A stretch of 64,000 bases of DNA from Palaemon carinicauda. Its lineage: Eukaryota > Arthropoda > Malacostraca > Decapoda > Palaemonidae. The notes beneath the pieces are model-generated. The model was not told the origin of the DNA and did not search any database. It saw nothing but the letters and a program-made list of their open reading frames with translations. Shown here piece by piece: positions 1 through 10,442 of this stretch (position 1 is the first letter of the stretch; each line of letters starts with the position of its first letter). The DNA is taken from the NCBI RefSeq assembly GCF_036898095.1, contig NC_090725.1:204786263-204850262 (forward strand), in the 5' to 3' direction. The translations under genes were made by a program, and so were the position numbers.

Positions 1-36
1 TTCACCTGCTTGCTCTCATAGAAGGCAGCAAGATCA

Positions 37-620
37 CGCGTCTGCTCGCCAACGTTCTCACGAGCGTCAGTGCTCTGCTGCGCGCCCTGTGCCCACGCGC
101 CCACCCGCCTACCCACCTACCCACCCACGTTTGCCTGCGCACCCTGCGCTCACATGCACAGGGTCGCCCATGCGCCACCGCTCTACTGCGCACTTGAGCT
201 CTCTTGCGCTCTCCTGCGCACCCATGATCTCCTGCGTATCAGCAATCTTCTGCGCTCCGTGTGCCTACGCGCCCACGATCTCCTAAGCGCCAGCGCCCTC
301 CTGCGCACCAAAACTCACCTGCGCGTCAGCGCTCTCCTGTGCGCCAACACACTTTTGCGCACCAACGAGTTCCTGCGTGCCATTATTCTCCTGTGTGCCA
401 TCACTCTACAGGTGAAACAACATGCGCGCCATCACTCTACCGGTGAAACAACATGCGCAATCCAGCGCTCACCTGCGTGCCAGCGCTCTCTTGGACATCT
501 TCGCTCTCCTGCGCGCCAGGTCTTCCGCGTGCACGCACCAAGACATGCGCACACGCCACCACTCGCCTGCGTGCCAATTTTCACTGGCACACGTGCGCCA
601 ATATTCTCACATGCTCTCGC
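37..620 (+). repeat. GC-rich degenerate minisatellite in ORF1 of element A
   Basis: Roughly 18-bp units of the form cgctctcctgcgcgccag recur with many substitutions. In one frame (about 261-446) they read as Arg-Ser-Pro-rich repeats of the SPARQRSP type. The reading frame changes within the array. It probably encodes a low-complexity, basic N-terminal part of the element's ORF1 protein. The open frames here are partly a by-product of the repeat. Confidence 0.6.
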
Positions 621-1700
621 ACCAACAGGCACAGGCGCAGGAACTACACCCGGCAAAGTCACCATCGCCTCATTCCCCTCTCCGCAAACGCATTTCAGTG
701 CGCGCTGTGGGAGAATGGAAACAGGCAACAGCAGAGGGGTTCAGGATCCCTAAACTGCCTTCTAAGGCGGACCCACCTATTACGGCAACTCCTCGTAGGG
801 ATCCTTCGGTCCTTTTCCCTTCAGGGGATCTGTCTGACATTGCATCTGTCAGTCAGTAGCCTTGGTTCAGTGCCCTAGTCAGAGCTGTAACACAGGCATT
901 CAAGTCTGCCCTGTCTAACCGCTCGTCAGAGCAACCTATAGCTCTGGACTCTCTACACGGAACCATGGCTTCCTCTACCCCTTTGAAGAGGAAAAGAGGA
1001 GTTTCCGACGTGGTCACTTCCCCGAGGGTGAAGCTGACTCCGTGCAAACCATCAAGGCTAGTCCCTCCAGTATCTCCTCAGGGAGACTCTCCCTTCCTGT
1101 CTGATGAAAATCATCCTTCACCAAGGGAATCGCGCGAGGAGAGGCACTCCTCCATCCCACCGTTGAAGGAAACCTTCCTTCACACTGAGAGTTCCCCTCA
1201 ATCAGAGATCAGGAGGGACACGCCACTCGGCCTTCGATGTTGGAGTCTTACCTCCTTCCTCGGAAGGAGTCTAAAGACTCCAAGACTCTACCAAAGTCCT
1301 CCACCAGGACTAGAACGGAGACAGCCAGCCACTCGAGGAATGTCCGCGACTCACCCCAAGAAGAGCTCGTGGGGATAGAAGGAGACTTCGCTGCGAATCC
1401 AACATGAGGAGACCAACAAGAATCAGAACATGCATTCTGGCAGGTTCTGACTCTAATGAGGGTTCTCAATTTGTTTTCCGACCCAGAGATACACCCTCGA
1501 GAGAGCAAAGACTCAGAAACCCTCAAAGACCAGTGCAGCCCCGCCCTGGTCTCAAGGGTTGAAGAATACCAGGGACAAGATCGCCCAACAGCTCTCCGAG
1601 TTTGCCTCCTCCAACCATACTGGCTCCACGAACAAGCTCCTCCCACCTCCTCGTGTACAATAGAGGAGGTACTTTGAGATCCTGGAGGAGCCCAGTTCAG
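422..1700 (+). pseudogene. ORF1 (Gag-like) of DIRS element A, 5' part
   Basis: One frame is open from 422 to 1378 apart from a single TAG at 857-859. It then decays through frameshifts up to the LINE insertion. The product is Pro/Ser/Arg-rich (for example STPLKRKRGV near 968) with no enzyme motif. It continues beyond the LINE at 3711. Position before RT in a DIRS-type element is the main ground for calling it ORF1. The true start is not known. Confidence 0.55.
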
Positions 1701-1706
1701 CTCTTT

Positions 1707-3704
1707 ATTATTATTATTATTATCACTAGCCAAGCTACAAGCCTAGTTGGAAAAGCAGGATGCTATAAGCCCAAGGGCTCCAATAGGGAAAAATAGCCCA
1801 GTGAGGAAAGGAATTAAGGAAATAGATAAATGATGAGAATAAATTAACAATAAATCATTCTGAAAACAGTAACAACGTCAAAACATATATGTCCTATACA
1901 AACTATTAACAACGTCAAAAACAGATGTGTCATATATAAACTATAGAAAGACTCATGTCAGCCTGGTCAACATGAAAGCATTTGCTCCAACTTTGAACTT
2001 TTGAAGTTCTACTGATTCAACTACCCGATTAGGAAGATCATTCCACAACTTGGTAACAGCTGGAATAAAACTTCTAGAATACTGTGTAGTATTGAGCCTC
2101 GTGATAGAGAAGGCCTGGCTATTAGACTTAACTGCCTGCCTAGTTTTACGAACAGGATAGAATTGTCCAGGGAGATCTGAATGTAAAGGATGGTCAGAGT
2201 TATGAAAAATCTCATGCAACTTGCATAATGAACTAATTGAACGACGGTGCCAAAGATTGATATCTAGATCAGGAATAAGAAATTTAATAGACAGTAAGTT
2301 TCTGTCCAACAAATTAAGATGAGAATCAGCAGCTGAAGACCAGACAGGAGAACAATACTTGAAACAAGGTAGAATGAAAGAATTCAAACACTTCTACAGA
2401 AAAGATTGATCACCGAAAATCTTGTAAGACTTTCTCAATAAGCCATTTTTTTGTGCAATTGAAGAAGACACAAACTTATTGTGTTTCTCAAAAGTAAATT
2501 TGCTGTCAAGAATCACACCTAAAATTTTAAAAGTCATACAAATTTAAAGAAACATTATCAATGCTGAGATCCGGATGTTGAGGAGCCACCATCCTTGACC
2601 TACTTACAATCATACTTTGAGCTTTATTAGAATTCAACTTCATACCCTATAATTTGCACCATGCACTAATTTTAGCTAAATCTCTATTAAGGGATTCACC
2701 AACCCCAAATCTACATTCAGGGGATGGAATTGATGTAGAGAGAAACCATCATCTGCATATGCAGCAAGCTTGTTTTCTAAGGCCAAACCACATGTCATGT
2801 GTATATAGTATGAAAAGTAATGGGCCAAGAACACTACCCTGTGGAACACCGGATATCACATTCCTATACTCACTATGGTGCCCATCAACAACAACTCTTT
2901 GAGATCTATTACTTAAAAAATCAATAAAAATGCTAAGAAACAACCCACCCACTCCCAACTGTTTCAGTTTGAAAACAAGGACCTCATGATTAACACGGTC
3001 AAAGGCAGCACTAAAATCAAGGCCAATCATATGAACTTCCGGACCACAATCAAGGGATATCTGTACAGCATTGGAGATTGTAAGAAGGGCATCACATGCT
3101 CCAAGGCCTTTACGAAACCAAATTGCAAACTAGGGAATAGATGATTACCTTCAGCAAACCTATTAAGGCATTTTCCCAGAAGACGTTTAAAAACTTTAGA
3201 TAATATGGGAGTTATGGAAATTGGGCGGTAATCAGTGGGACTTGAGCTACCACAAACACATTTACATAGAGGAGTAACATTACCAATTCTCCAACAAGTG
3301 CTAAAAGCTCCTCTTCTTGCTAACTTGCGCAAAATAACAGATAACTTTTAAGCTAAGAAATCTGCAGTCTTTATAAAAAACAAAGGAAAAATACCATTTG
3401 GGTCTACACCTCCATAAACATCAAGGTCCATCAACAGAGCTTTAATCTCACGAGATCGAAAAGCTAAAGTAGTTAGTTTAGCCTTAGGAAAACGGGAAAG
3501 TTCAAGTTTTTCATTACTCTGTTTACTGTCAAAAACATCAGCCAACAGGGTTGAATTTTCCTTTGGACAGTGAGTGACTGAGCCATCTGGTTTAAGTAAA
3601 GGAGGAACTGTTGCATCAACACCAAAGAGTGCAGATTTAAGGGTAGACCACCATTTATGTTCCTGAGTTGTACCAGAAAGGGTTTCTTTTATGGTTAAAT
3701 ATTA
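1707..3704 (-). mobile_element. 5'-truncated non-LTR retrotransposon (LINE)
   Basis: A minus-strand LINE inserted into ORF1 of element A. A six-base duplication (CTCTTT at 1701-1706 and 3705-3710) flanks it. The 3' end is a run of TAA/ATA units next to the tail sequence ctagttggaaaagcaggatg (rev-comp orientation on the element). The endonuclease domain is missing, so the copy is 5'-truncated, as expected for target-primed reverse transcription. A second copy lies at 58733-59660 and a 3' tail at 47845-48030. Confidence 0.85.
1953..3545 (-). pseudogene. LINE reverse transcriptase (Jockey/CR1-like), broken
   Basis: Segments in order on the minus strand: pre-RT region (3348-3545), RT N-terminal part with TDYRPISITPILSKVFKRLL (3027-3332), RT palm with GLDFSAAFDRVNH and GVPQGSVLGPLLF (2749-3030), catalytic YADD at 2748-2759, and a C-terminal domain (1953-2387) with SFIPAVTKLWNDLP. 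Stops and frameshifts separate the pieces, so no protein can be made. Motifs place it among Jockey/CR1-like LINEs; the exact clade is not settled from sequence alone. Confidence 0.85.
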
Positions 3705-3710
3705 CTCTTT

Positions 3711-4377
3711 TTCAGTTGAGGCACTTCACCACTCTCTGGAAGAGCTAACAAGGGGAGTCCTTCTTGAGAGACTCTCCAGTCGGCAGGTCTCGTTCTCGGA
3801 GGCCGAAGTCCTTAACCAGGAAAAGGTCACTAAGTATGCGATGCAAGCTACTTTGTGGCTAGACATCTGGTTAGGGACCTTGGGTATCCTGATACGATTC
3901 GAGGATTTCTCCAAGGAGCGTACCATGAAGGTAATGGAGACCTTTTTACTCACAGGCACTCGCATGATCGAGTTTCCTGCCCACCAAGTTTCAAACTTGT
4001 GGGCAAACACTATTTTGAAACGTCAAGATGCAGTGTCTGAGAGGTTCCACCAATAGGTCCCCAATGTCAAGATAAATAGGCTCAGACATTCCTCCCTAGA
4101 GGGGGGCCCACATATTTGATCCTAAGGACGTGGAACTTGCTGCTGAGAGGTGGAGAAAGTCTCATCGAGACTCCCTCCTCCATAGGTCTTAGACATCTAA
4201 GCCCTATAAACCTCCAGCACCTCAGCAGTCCCGTCCAACCAAGACCGTGACGACGAAATCAGCAACGAAGACAACGGTGTTTAATAAGCCCTTTCCCGTC
4301 AAGGACAGGGAAGTCAAAAAGTCCTCCAGGGGAGGAAAGAATCCTAGAGGGTGCGGCCAAGGCCGCAAACGCTAGGA
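3711..4377 (+). pseudogene. ORF1 (Gag-like) of DIRS element A, 3' part
   Basis: Continues ORF1 after the LINE. It is open from before 3711 to a TAG at 4054-4056, then continues past that stop into a Lys/Arg/Pro-rich tail ending near 4377. A helical capsid-like stretch includes EELTRGVLLERLSSRQVSFS and TLWLDIWLGTLGIL. The basic tail (KSSRGGKNPRGCGQGRKR) resembles nucleic-acid-binding ends of Gag proteins. RT follows directly. Confidence 0.6.
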
Positions 4378-4399
4378 TAGGTTCTCCCCCTGCGTTTCC

Positions 4400-6081
4400 A
4401 CCAGTGGGGGGATGCCTACAAAGTTGCTCAGACAGGTGGAAGCAACTCGGGGCCGATTCCTACATAATCTCCGTGATCCGTCTAGGATATCGCGTCCCGT
4501 TCATAACATCTCTCCCTACCCTGACCAGGGACCCAGTGTCAAAAGGCTCCCTTGCCATGGGATTGGCAAGGGGGCAGGCCTTTTGGGCAGAAGTCCAGAC
4601 CCTGTTGAAGAAGGGCGCTCTCTAAGAGGTCCTCGATGGGTCCTCAGGCTTCCTCAGTTGACTCTTTCTTGTAAAAAAGGCGTCTTGATGCTGGAGACCA
4701 GTCATCGACCTCTCAGCCCTGAACAAGTTTCTCAAACAAACTCCGTTCAGGATGGAGACGGCAGACACGGTCAGACTAGCAGTAAGACCTCGGGACTTCA
4801 TGTGTACACTAGCCTAAAGGATGCGTACTTCCAGATCCCAGTCCATCTGTCCTCGTGGAAGTACTTAAGATTCAGCCTAGACAACAGAAAGTACCAGTTC
4901 AAGGTGCTGTGCTTCGTTCTTCCCACAGCACCTCAAGTTTTCACCAGAGTGTTTGCCCTAGTGTCATCTTAGGCACACAGGATTTGCATCCGTCTCCTTC
5001 ATTATCTCGACGACTGGCTAATCCTAGCAGACTCGGTGTCAACCCTTCTTCAACATAGAGACAAACTTTTGAGACTGCCAAGATCTGGGGATCATAGTAA
5101 ATCTAGAGAAGTTTTCTTTGCTTCCTACACAGAGACTGGTATACCTAGGGATGATTATAGACACCAATCTCCACAAAGCCTTCCCATCAGACAACAGGAT
5201 AACAAGGCTGAGAAAGGTCGCAAGACCTTTTCTCAGACGAGAAGAACTTCCACCCCAAACGTGGTTACGTCTCCTCAGTCACCTTTCATTGCTGGCCTGT
5301 TTAGCTCCTAATGGTCGCCTCAGGATAAGATCCCTCCAGTGGCAACTCAAGTCCTGGTGGAATCAAACTCGCGATTCCCTGGACATCCAGATCCCCATGG
5401 GATCAGCGGAACTGACAGACCTCCAGTGGAGTGTGGCAGACGCTTCAAAAAAAGAGGGTGGGGGCCCCACGTGCTGTACCACAGGACCTCAGGCTTCTGG
5501 TCAGAGTCAGAAGAGTACCTCCACATAAATCTCTTAGAGATGAAGGCCGTCTTTCTGGCCCTTCCAACAGTTCCTTGTGGGCCACTCAGTGGTGGTGATG
5601 AGCGACAACACCACAGTAGTGGCTTATGTCAACAATCAAGGAGGTCCTTTTTCGCAGCAGCTATCCCATCTAGCAGTAGAGATACTGAGATGGGCCGAAA
5701 TCCACTTAATATCACTATCGGCACGCTTCGGGCAAAAGGAATGTGCTCACTGACAACCTGAGCAGAGCATCTCAGATAGTGAGTACCGATTGGACTTTGG
5801 ATCATCTAGTAGCCAACAAAGTCCTGACTTTATGGGGTTTTCCTACTGTGGACCTCTTCGCAACGGCCCTGAACTTCAGACTCCCGCTGTATTGTCCCCC
5901 AGTCCCAGACTCCAAGGTTCTCTGGCAAGATGCATTCCAACAATGGTGGGACAACATCGACGTTTACGCCTTTCCCTCGTTCTGTCTGGTGAGGAGGGTA
6001 CTCAACAAGACCAGAACATCGGTCAGTCTTTCAATGACCCTCATAGCTCCGCTATGGCATCACGCAGAATGGTGGTTTTAG
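4400..6081 (+). pseudogene. RT / RNase H / methyltransferase-like polyprotein of element A
   Basis: RT motifs: SLKDAYFQIPVHLSSWKYLR (4800-4865), a degraded LPTAPQVFTRVF block, and catalytic YLDDWLI near 4995-5015. RNase H follows at about 5380-5760, with SDNTTVVAYVNNQGG and a GKRNVLTDNLSRA end. The VDLFATALNFRLPLYCPP block (5850-5900) matches the region after RNase H that in DIRS elements carries a methyltransferase-like domain. At least five frame changes are present, so it is a pseudogene. Confidence 0.75.
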
Positions 6082-6189
6082 GACCTTCTGCAGCTCCTAA
6101 CGGAGCCCCCAAGAGAACTCCTTCCACGACACAATCTACTCAAACAACCACATTCCAACATATTCCACAAAGCCGTAGCTTCGCTACGA

Positions 6190-7211
6190 CTTGACGCCTG
6201 GAGACTATCTAGCACCTCCTCTCTCACAGAGGATTTTCGGATGTCTGGATACCTGCGTAAGTCATCAGCAGCAGTCTACCAGGCAAAGTGGAAAGTCTTC
6301 TGTGGTTGGTGTCGTGGAAGGGGTATCTCTCTATTCGATGCCACTATTCTAGCAGTAGCAGAGTTCTTTGTGTATTTTCATGAATAAATGCGCCTGTCAG
6401 TCTCGGCAGTAAAAGGCCATCGCTCAGCCTTAAGCCTCGCCTTCAGACTGAAAGGAATGGACATTTCTTCATCGCTAGAACTTTCTTTACTCATACGGAG
6501 TTAAGAACTTACCTGCCCTCAGTCAGAAGTGAAACCTCCCCCATGGAATGTGGTTCGAGTTCTCAGGTCTCTTAAGAGACCTCCCTATGAACCATTACGC
6601 CAGGCAACCGATCGCCACCTGACTTGGAAGACGGTGTTCCTGCTAGCTTTGGCTTCGGCCAAACGAGTCTGTGAACTTCATGGTCTCTCATACGACATCG
6701 CGCATTCAAGTGGATGAGGAGAGGTAACGTTCAGCTTCGTCCCTGAGTTTATTGCTAAGCCTCAGAACCTGGGAGTAGCGGATCCACGATTCGACTCCTT
6801 CCGGATTTCTAGTCTCCGAACTGTAGCAGATGACCCAGACCATCTCTTACTTTGCCCAGTGAGGAGTTTGAGGCTGTATCTTAAGAGAATAGCCACAGCC
6901 CGTCCTCTTGTGCCTCCACTATTTGTCAGCACAGGAAGGACCAAGAGGAGGGTCACCAAGAACACCATCTCAGCATAGATTCGCAAGGTCATAGACTATG
7001 CATTGAATCCAGACCCTCCTCCATCACGTTGCCCTAGAGCTCATGATGTCCCTTGGCATTCCAGAGAAACTTCTCAGTGACGCAGGTTCTTCAAGCTGGG
7101 GTGTCTAATCGTCAGACCACATTCACATCCCACTACCTGCAATACGTAACCCACAGGCGACTCGATACGTTCTCTATTGGTCCTGTGGTGGCTGCACAAC
7201 AGTTGGTTTAA
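6190..7211 (+). pseudogene. Tyrosine recombinase of DIRS element A, broken
   Basis: N-terminal core-binding part with YLRKSSAAVYQAKWKVFCGW (6250-6310). Catalytic part with LALASAKRVCELHGLS (first Arg of the triad, near 6650-6690). A damaged box II at about 7040, AHDVPWHS, lacks the usual His-x-x-Arg. A C-terminal SHYLQYV supplies the nucleophilic Tyr near 7130. The frame ends with TAA at 7209-7211. In-frame stops occur at about 6385 and 6977, and a frameshift lies near box II. Confidence 0.75.
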
Positions 7212-7302
7212 AACCTCAACCTCCTTATTGGACACGTAGCAGAAGGTTGAGGACATTGTTACCTGGTTTTAGTCTGCGTGAAGGAAAAGGTTTGACTAAA
7301 CA

Positions 7303-7330
7303 ATGGATTTTGAGCGAAGCGAAAAATTTA
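7303..7330 (-). repeat. Displaced right-end extension of DIRS-3
   Basis: The stretch gattttgagcgaagcgaaaa matches the internal complementary region of DIRS-3 (about 25715-25740, reverse complement) and the right end of DIRS-4 (62594). In both of those it runs straight into ttttgggtgag. Here that continuation appears only at 25272, on the far side of a 17.9-kb insertion. Confidence 0.8.
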
Positions 7331-7784
7331 CCGTATATTTCCGCGTATAAGGCGACCTTCATACAAGACGAGGTACAAAATTTGAGCAAATTTTTAAGAA
7401 TTTATCTCATATCGGTAGTATGAGACGACCGCTCAATCATAAAACCATCTGTGTATAGCCTAGGCTAGCTTTTGCAACACCAGATATCTTATGAAATATA
7501 GGTTATGTAAAGATGATGATATTACTTACTGTATCCTTATAAATTAAAAATGAATGAAATAACAAAACAAATCCTTTATTGTTTTCCTAGAACACGAGTC
7601 ACCTAGCCTGCATTGTTTTGTTTACGCTCATCAGCTGCTCACGTACGAAATGCCCGTTCGTCCTCTTTCTTCTTCTTCTTTTATGTTCTTTGATATTCTT
7701 TGCGAGTTTCTTACAAAAGCATATAATAATGTAAAGGTGGAAAATGTCATAAAATAATTTAAAAAATACGGGATCTCAAATGCC

Positions 7785-7958
7785 ATGGATGGCAGTGAAG
7801 ACGATTTATTGTACGAATGCGACAACGAAGCCAAAGTAGACTCACCGGAACCGGACTGGAATCCTTACGATGATGGCGTATATGATAAATCTCGTGATAT
7901 GTTCGAACAACTTTTCGAAACAGACAGTGATAACTGTGAGGAGTTTTATTGGTGTTAG
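7785..7958 (+). pseudogene. Short acidic ORF, possible transposase C-terminal remnant
   Basis: A 57-codon ORF starting ATGGATGGC and ending TAG. The product is strongly acidic (MDGSEDDLLYECDNEAK near the start) and ends with aromatic residues (EEFYWC). AATAAA lies about 40 bases downstream. Acidic tails ending in aromatic residues occur in some pogo/Tigger transposases. No catalytic motif is present, so this reading is an inference. It may not be translated. Confidence 0.3.
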
Positions 7959-8371
7959 ATTTATACATGTCGCAGGTTTGATGTTTAATATTGATTGGAA
8001 ATAAAGTTTTACAAATTTTTAGGTTTTAAATGCAATACTGTAATGTACCGTAATTGTTATTGAGAAATAAAGATTGTACCGTTTGTAATCCAAAATTGTT
8101 ATTTACAGGTAAAAGTAATAATTTTTGAACAAATAGATATGATATCCTATATGTTATTACTATCGTAATTAACACTAGCATTAAAATTACTGAAAGGTTA
8201 GCGAGAGGAAAAGTTGCTAACAACGCAACCAATACTCGATGTTTACATTTTCTCAGCTGTGCTCGTATGGTTAAAAGTTGGAATTATTCCTCGGATTTAT
8301 CATTTATGCCCTTTTTGTAGATATGCCAATAATATATACGGTAAAAATTGTTTCATTACTTTCATTATACA

Positions 8372-8668
8372 TTTCTGGGCTCAACCTGTGCCGGCCAGTG
8401 AAATGCTCCTTTAGCACCATTTCTAAGGTAAATAACTGCTATAATATTACCAGAGAAAAAAATGCAAAGGAATGCTAGGTTGACCTAAGCCGCTCACCTA
8501 TTGGTGTCGATATAAACTGGGGCGTAATATAATCAGAGGTCTCGCACCATTTAGACATTTCCTCTTCAGAATCCCTCAATAGTGCGGTGCCGTTCAACAA
8601 CAACTGCCGCACAGACCAGTACTACTAACTCTACCCACGCTTGCCCATCACTCCTTCATAGCACCCGA
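8372..8668 (+). repeat. DIRS-1 left inverted terminal repeat
   Basis: About 297 bp whose reverse complement is found at the right end (20801-20923 plus 24878-25054, split by Tigger-2). It includes the tip TTTCTGGGCTCAACCTGTGC and a block gtctcgcaccatttagac. The copy is uninterrupted and therefore serves as the empty-site reference for the Tigger-2 insertion. Confidence 0.85.
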
Positions 8669-8734
8669 ATACGCGTACATCTTTGTTGTGTTTGACTCGG
8701 TGTTTTTTGGTAATTTCTCCCTTTCTACGCATCG

Positions 8735-8768
8735 ATGTCGGAATCCCAAGTTACTCCACCGAAGTTAA
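8735..8768 (+). CDS. Candidate ORF1 start exon of DIRS-1
   Basis: ATGTCGGAATCC begins a short peptide of the form MSESQVTPPKLS, followed by a GT dinucleotide at 8769. Equivalent ATG-started peptides ending in KLS or NLS lie at the same place in DIRS-2 (35359), DIRS-5 (46412) and DIRS-3 (33262, minus strand). This suggests the real N-terminus of ORF1 joined by splicing to the finger exon. The assumed donor leaves phase 1, while the exon at 15100 reads in phase 0. The exact junction is therefore unresolved and another exon may exist. Confidence 0.4.
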
Positions 8769-9881
8769 GTACTATATCCATGAGTTTTAAGTGTGAATGG
8801 GCAGTGTAGCCTTTGTTTTATTAATTCATAGTGATTTATTCTTAACCGTTCGTGGTTCCCCGGCTCGCTGTCCCTTCTCGCTAGTTCCTTCGTTATTTTC
8901 TTTCGTCATTGTTATTCGTTCGAACTTTTTGGAGATTTTTACCTTTACACCGATTATATGCTTACAACTTTAGCGTATCATTATTATTATAAGCTATGGT
9001 ATCAGTGTTACGTATCAGTTAAGGCTTTCAGTTATGTTGGTATGCCTGCCTTCGTGCATGTTAGTGGATAGCGTTCCCTCGGGGAACTGTTTTGCTGTTT
9101 TATTCTTAGGAGCATTTCACTGACTTATTTACGTTCCACATAGTTTTACGTTTTGGTTCGAGTGGGACTCTCGCGTAGCCCTTTTATTTTCTGTTACTGT
9201 TCGGTATCTACCCGCTTCAGTAGTAAGGTTGGTACAGTGAGCCCTCGTTTATTGCGGTAGATAAGTTCCAGACCCGACCGCGATAGGTGAAAATCCACGA
9301 AGTAGTGAGACCATATTTACGTATTTATTTAACATGTATATTCAGACTTTTAAAACCTTCCCTTGTACGTAGTACTGTTAACAAACTACCCTTTAATGTA
9401 CAGAACACTTAATGCATGTACTACAGTACCCTAAACTAGAACAGGCACAAATATTAAAGGCGATTTTATATCATGCGTTTCCTAAACACGCCAAAAAGCA
9501 CGATAAAAAATGGCAACCAATGTTTTGTTTACGTTTATCTCTGATCATAATGAAGAAACAAACGCATTTACACATCTGTGTATAGGTTAGTTTTTGCATC
9601 GATTACATTGATTATTCAGTACAGTATGTTGATTTTTTTATTACCAATGTTTTACTTAATTTTTCTTAGGACTTCCAAATGAAATGTTTTTCTTTATGAC
9701 GCCACCTGAAACGACGGCGTCATAAAGTACGCTCAGTAAACAAACGAAGGCATTTAACGCGCATGATGAAAGTGATAAATAATGATATTACAGTAAAAGC
9801 TTTTAGAAAATATGTTATTACAAATAGTATTTACCGTATCTATATAAAATCATACATATATAGCAAAGCAGGAAAACAATT

Positions 9882-9882
<1 letters not shown>

Positions 9883-9956
<74 letters not shown>
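9883..9956 (+). repeat. (GA)n microsatellite
   Basis: About 74 bases of GA repeat inside the left arm of Tigger-1. The same tract is present at 21609-21651 in Tigger-2. Translated RERERE frames here are artefacts. Confidence 0.95.
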
Positions 9957-9958
<2 letters not shown>

Positions 9959-10158
9959 TTTTACGTACGTAAATGTAAATTTTAAACCAAAAAAAATAGC
10001 CCCATTTCATATAAAATAGGTTATTACAAATATTTTAATTTATCATATTACAGTAGTCTGTATAATACTGTAAAGTTCAGTACAGTATATTGTTGTTATA
10101 GTCGTGGCGATGAAATTCTCACGAAACAAAAACACGACATTTGATTACAACAGCTGAT

Positions 10159-10159
<1 letters not shown>

Positions 10160-10246
<87 letters not shown>
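10160..10246 (+). repeat. (CT)n microsatellite
   Basis: About 87 bases of CT repeat in Tigger-1, shortly before the piggyBac-like insertion. Confidence 0.95.
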
Positions 10247-10250
<4 letters not shown>

Positions 10251-10442
10251 GTTATACAATACTTACATATAGATGAAGAAACTAAAATTAGTTTTCTTAG
10301 TGTCAATTAAATACGAAAGGAAAAAATTATGCCGAGTTTACATCCATTTCAATCGTTGCTAAAAATACGGCATCCGATTTCATCAGCAAACCACTATTTT
10401 TTGGGAAACATCATTTTATTCTAGAAAATTGCTACTCTTTAA

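Larger units (their letters stand above)
1..7302 (+). mobile_element. DIRS-type retrotransposon A, decayed
   Basis: A plus-strand element with DIRS order: Gag-like ORF1, reverse transcriptase, RNase H, tyrosine recombinase. All reading frames carry stops or frameshifts. Its RT and recombinase are clearly different from the other DIRS copies in the window, so it is a separate family. The left end lies outside the window and no inverted terminal repeat was found. The right end is cut at about 7302, where DIRS-3 terminal sequence begins. A LINE (1707-3704) interrupts ORF1. Confidence 0.8.

Noticed and set aside
70..753. 227-codon ORF near the window start
   Set aside because: It runs through degenerate GC-rich repeats and has a Cys/Leu/Arg composition typical of a repeat translated out of frame. 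Another frame gives the RSP-type repeat and joins ORF1.
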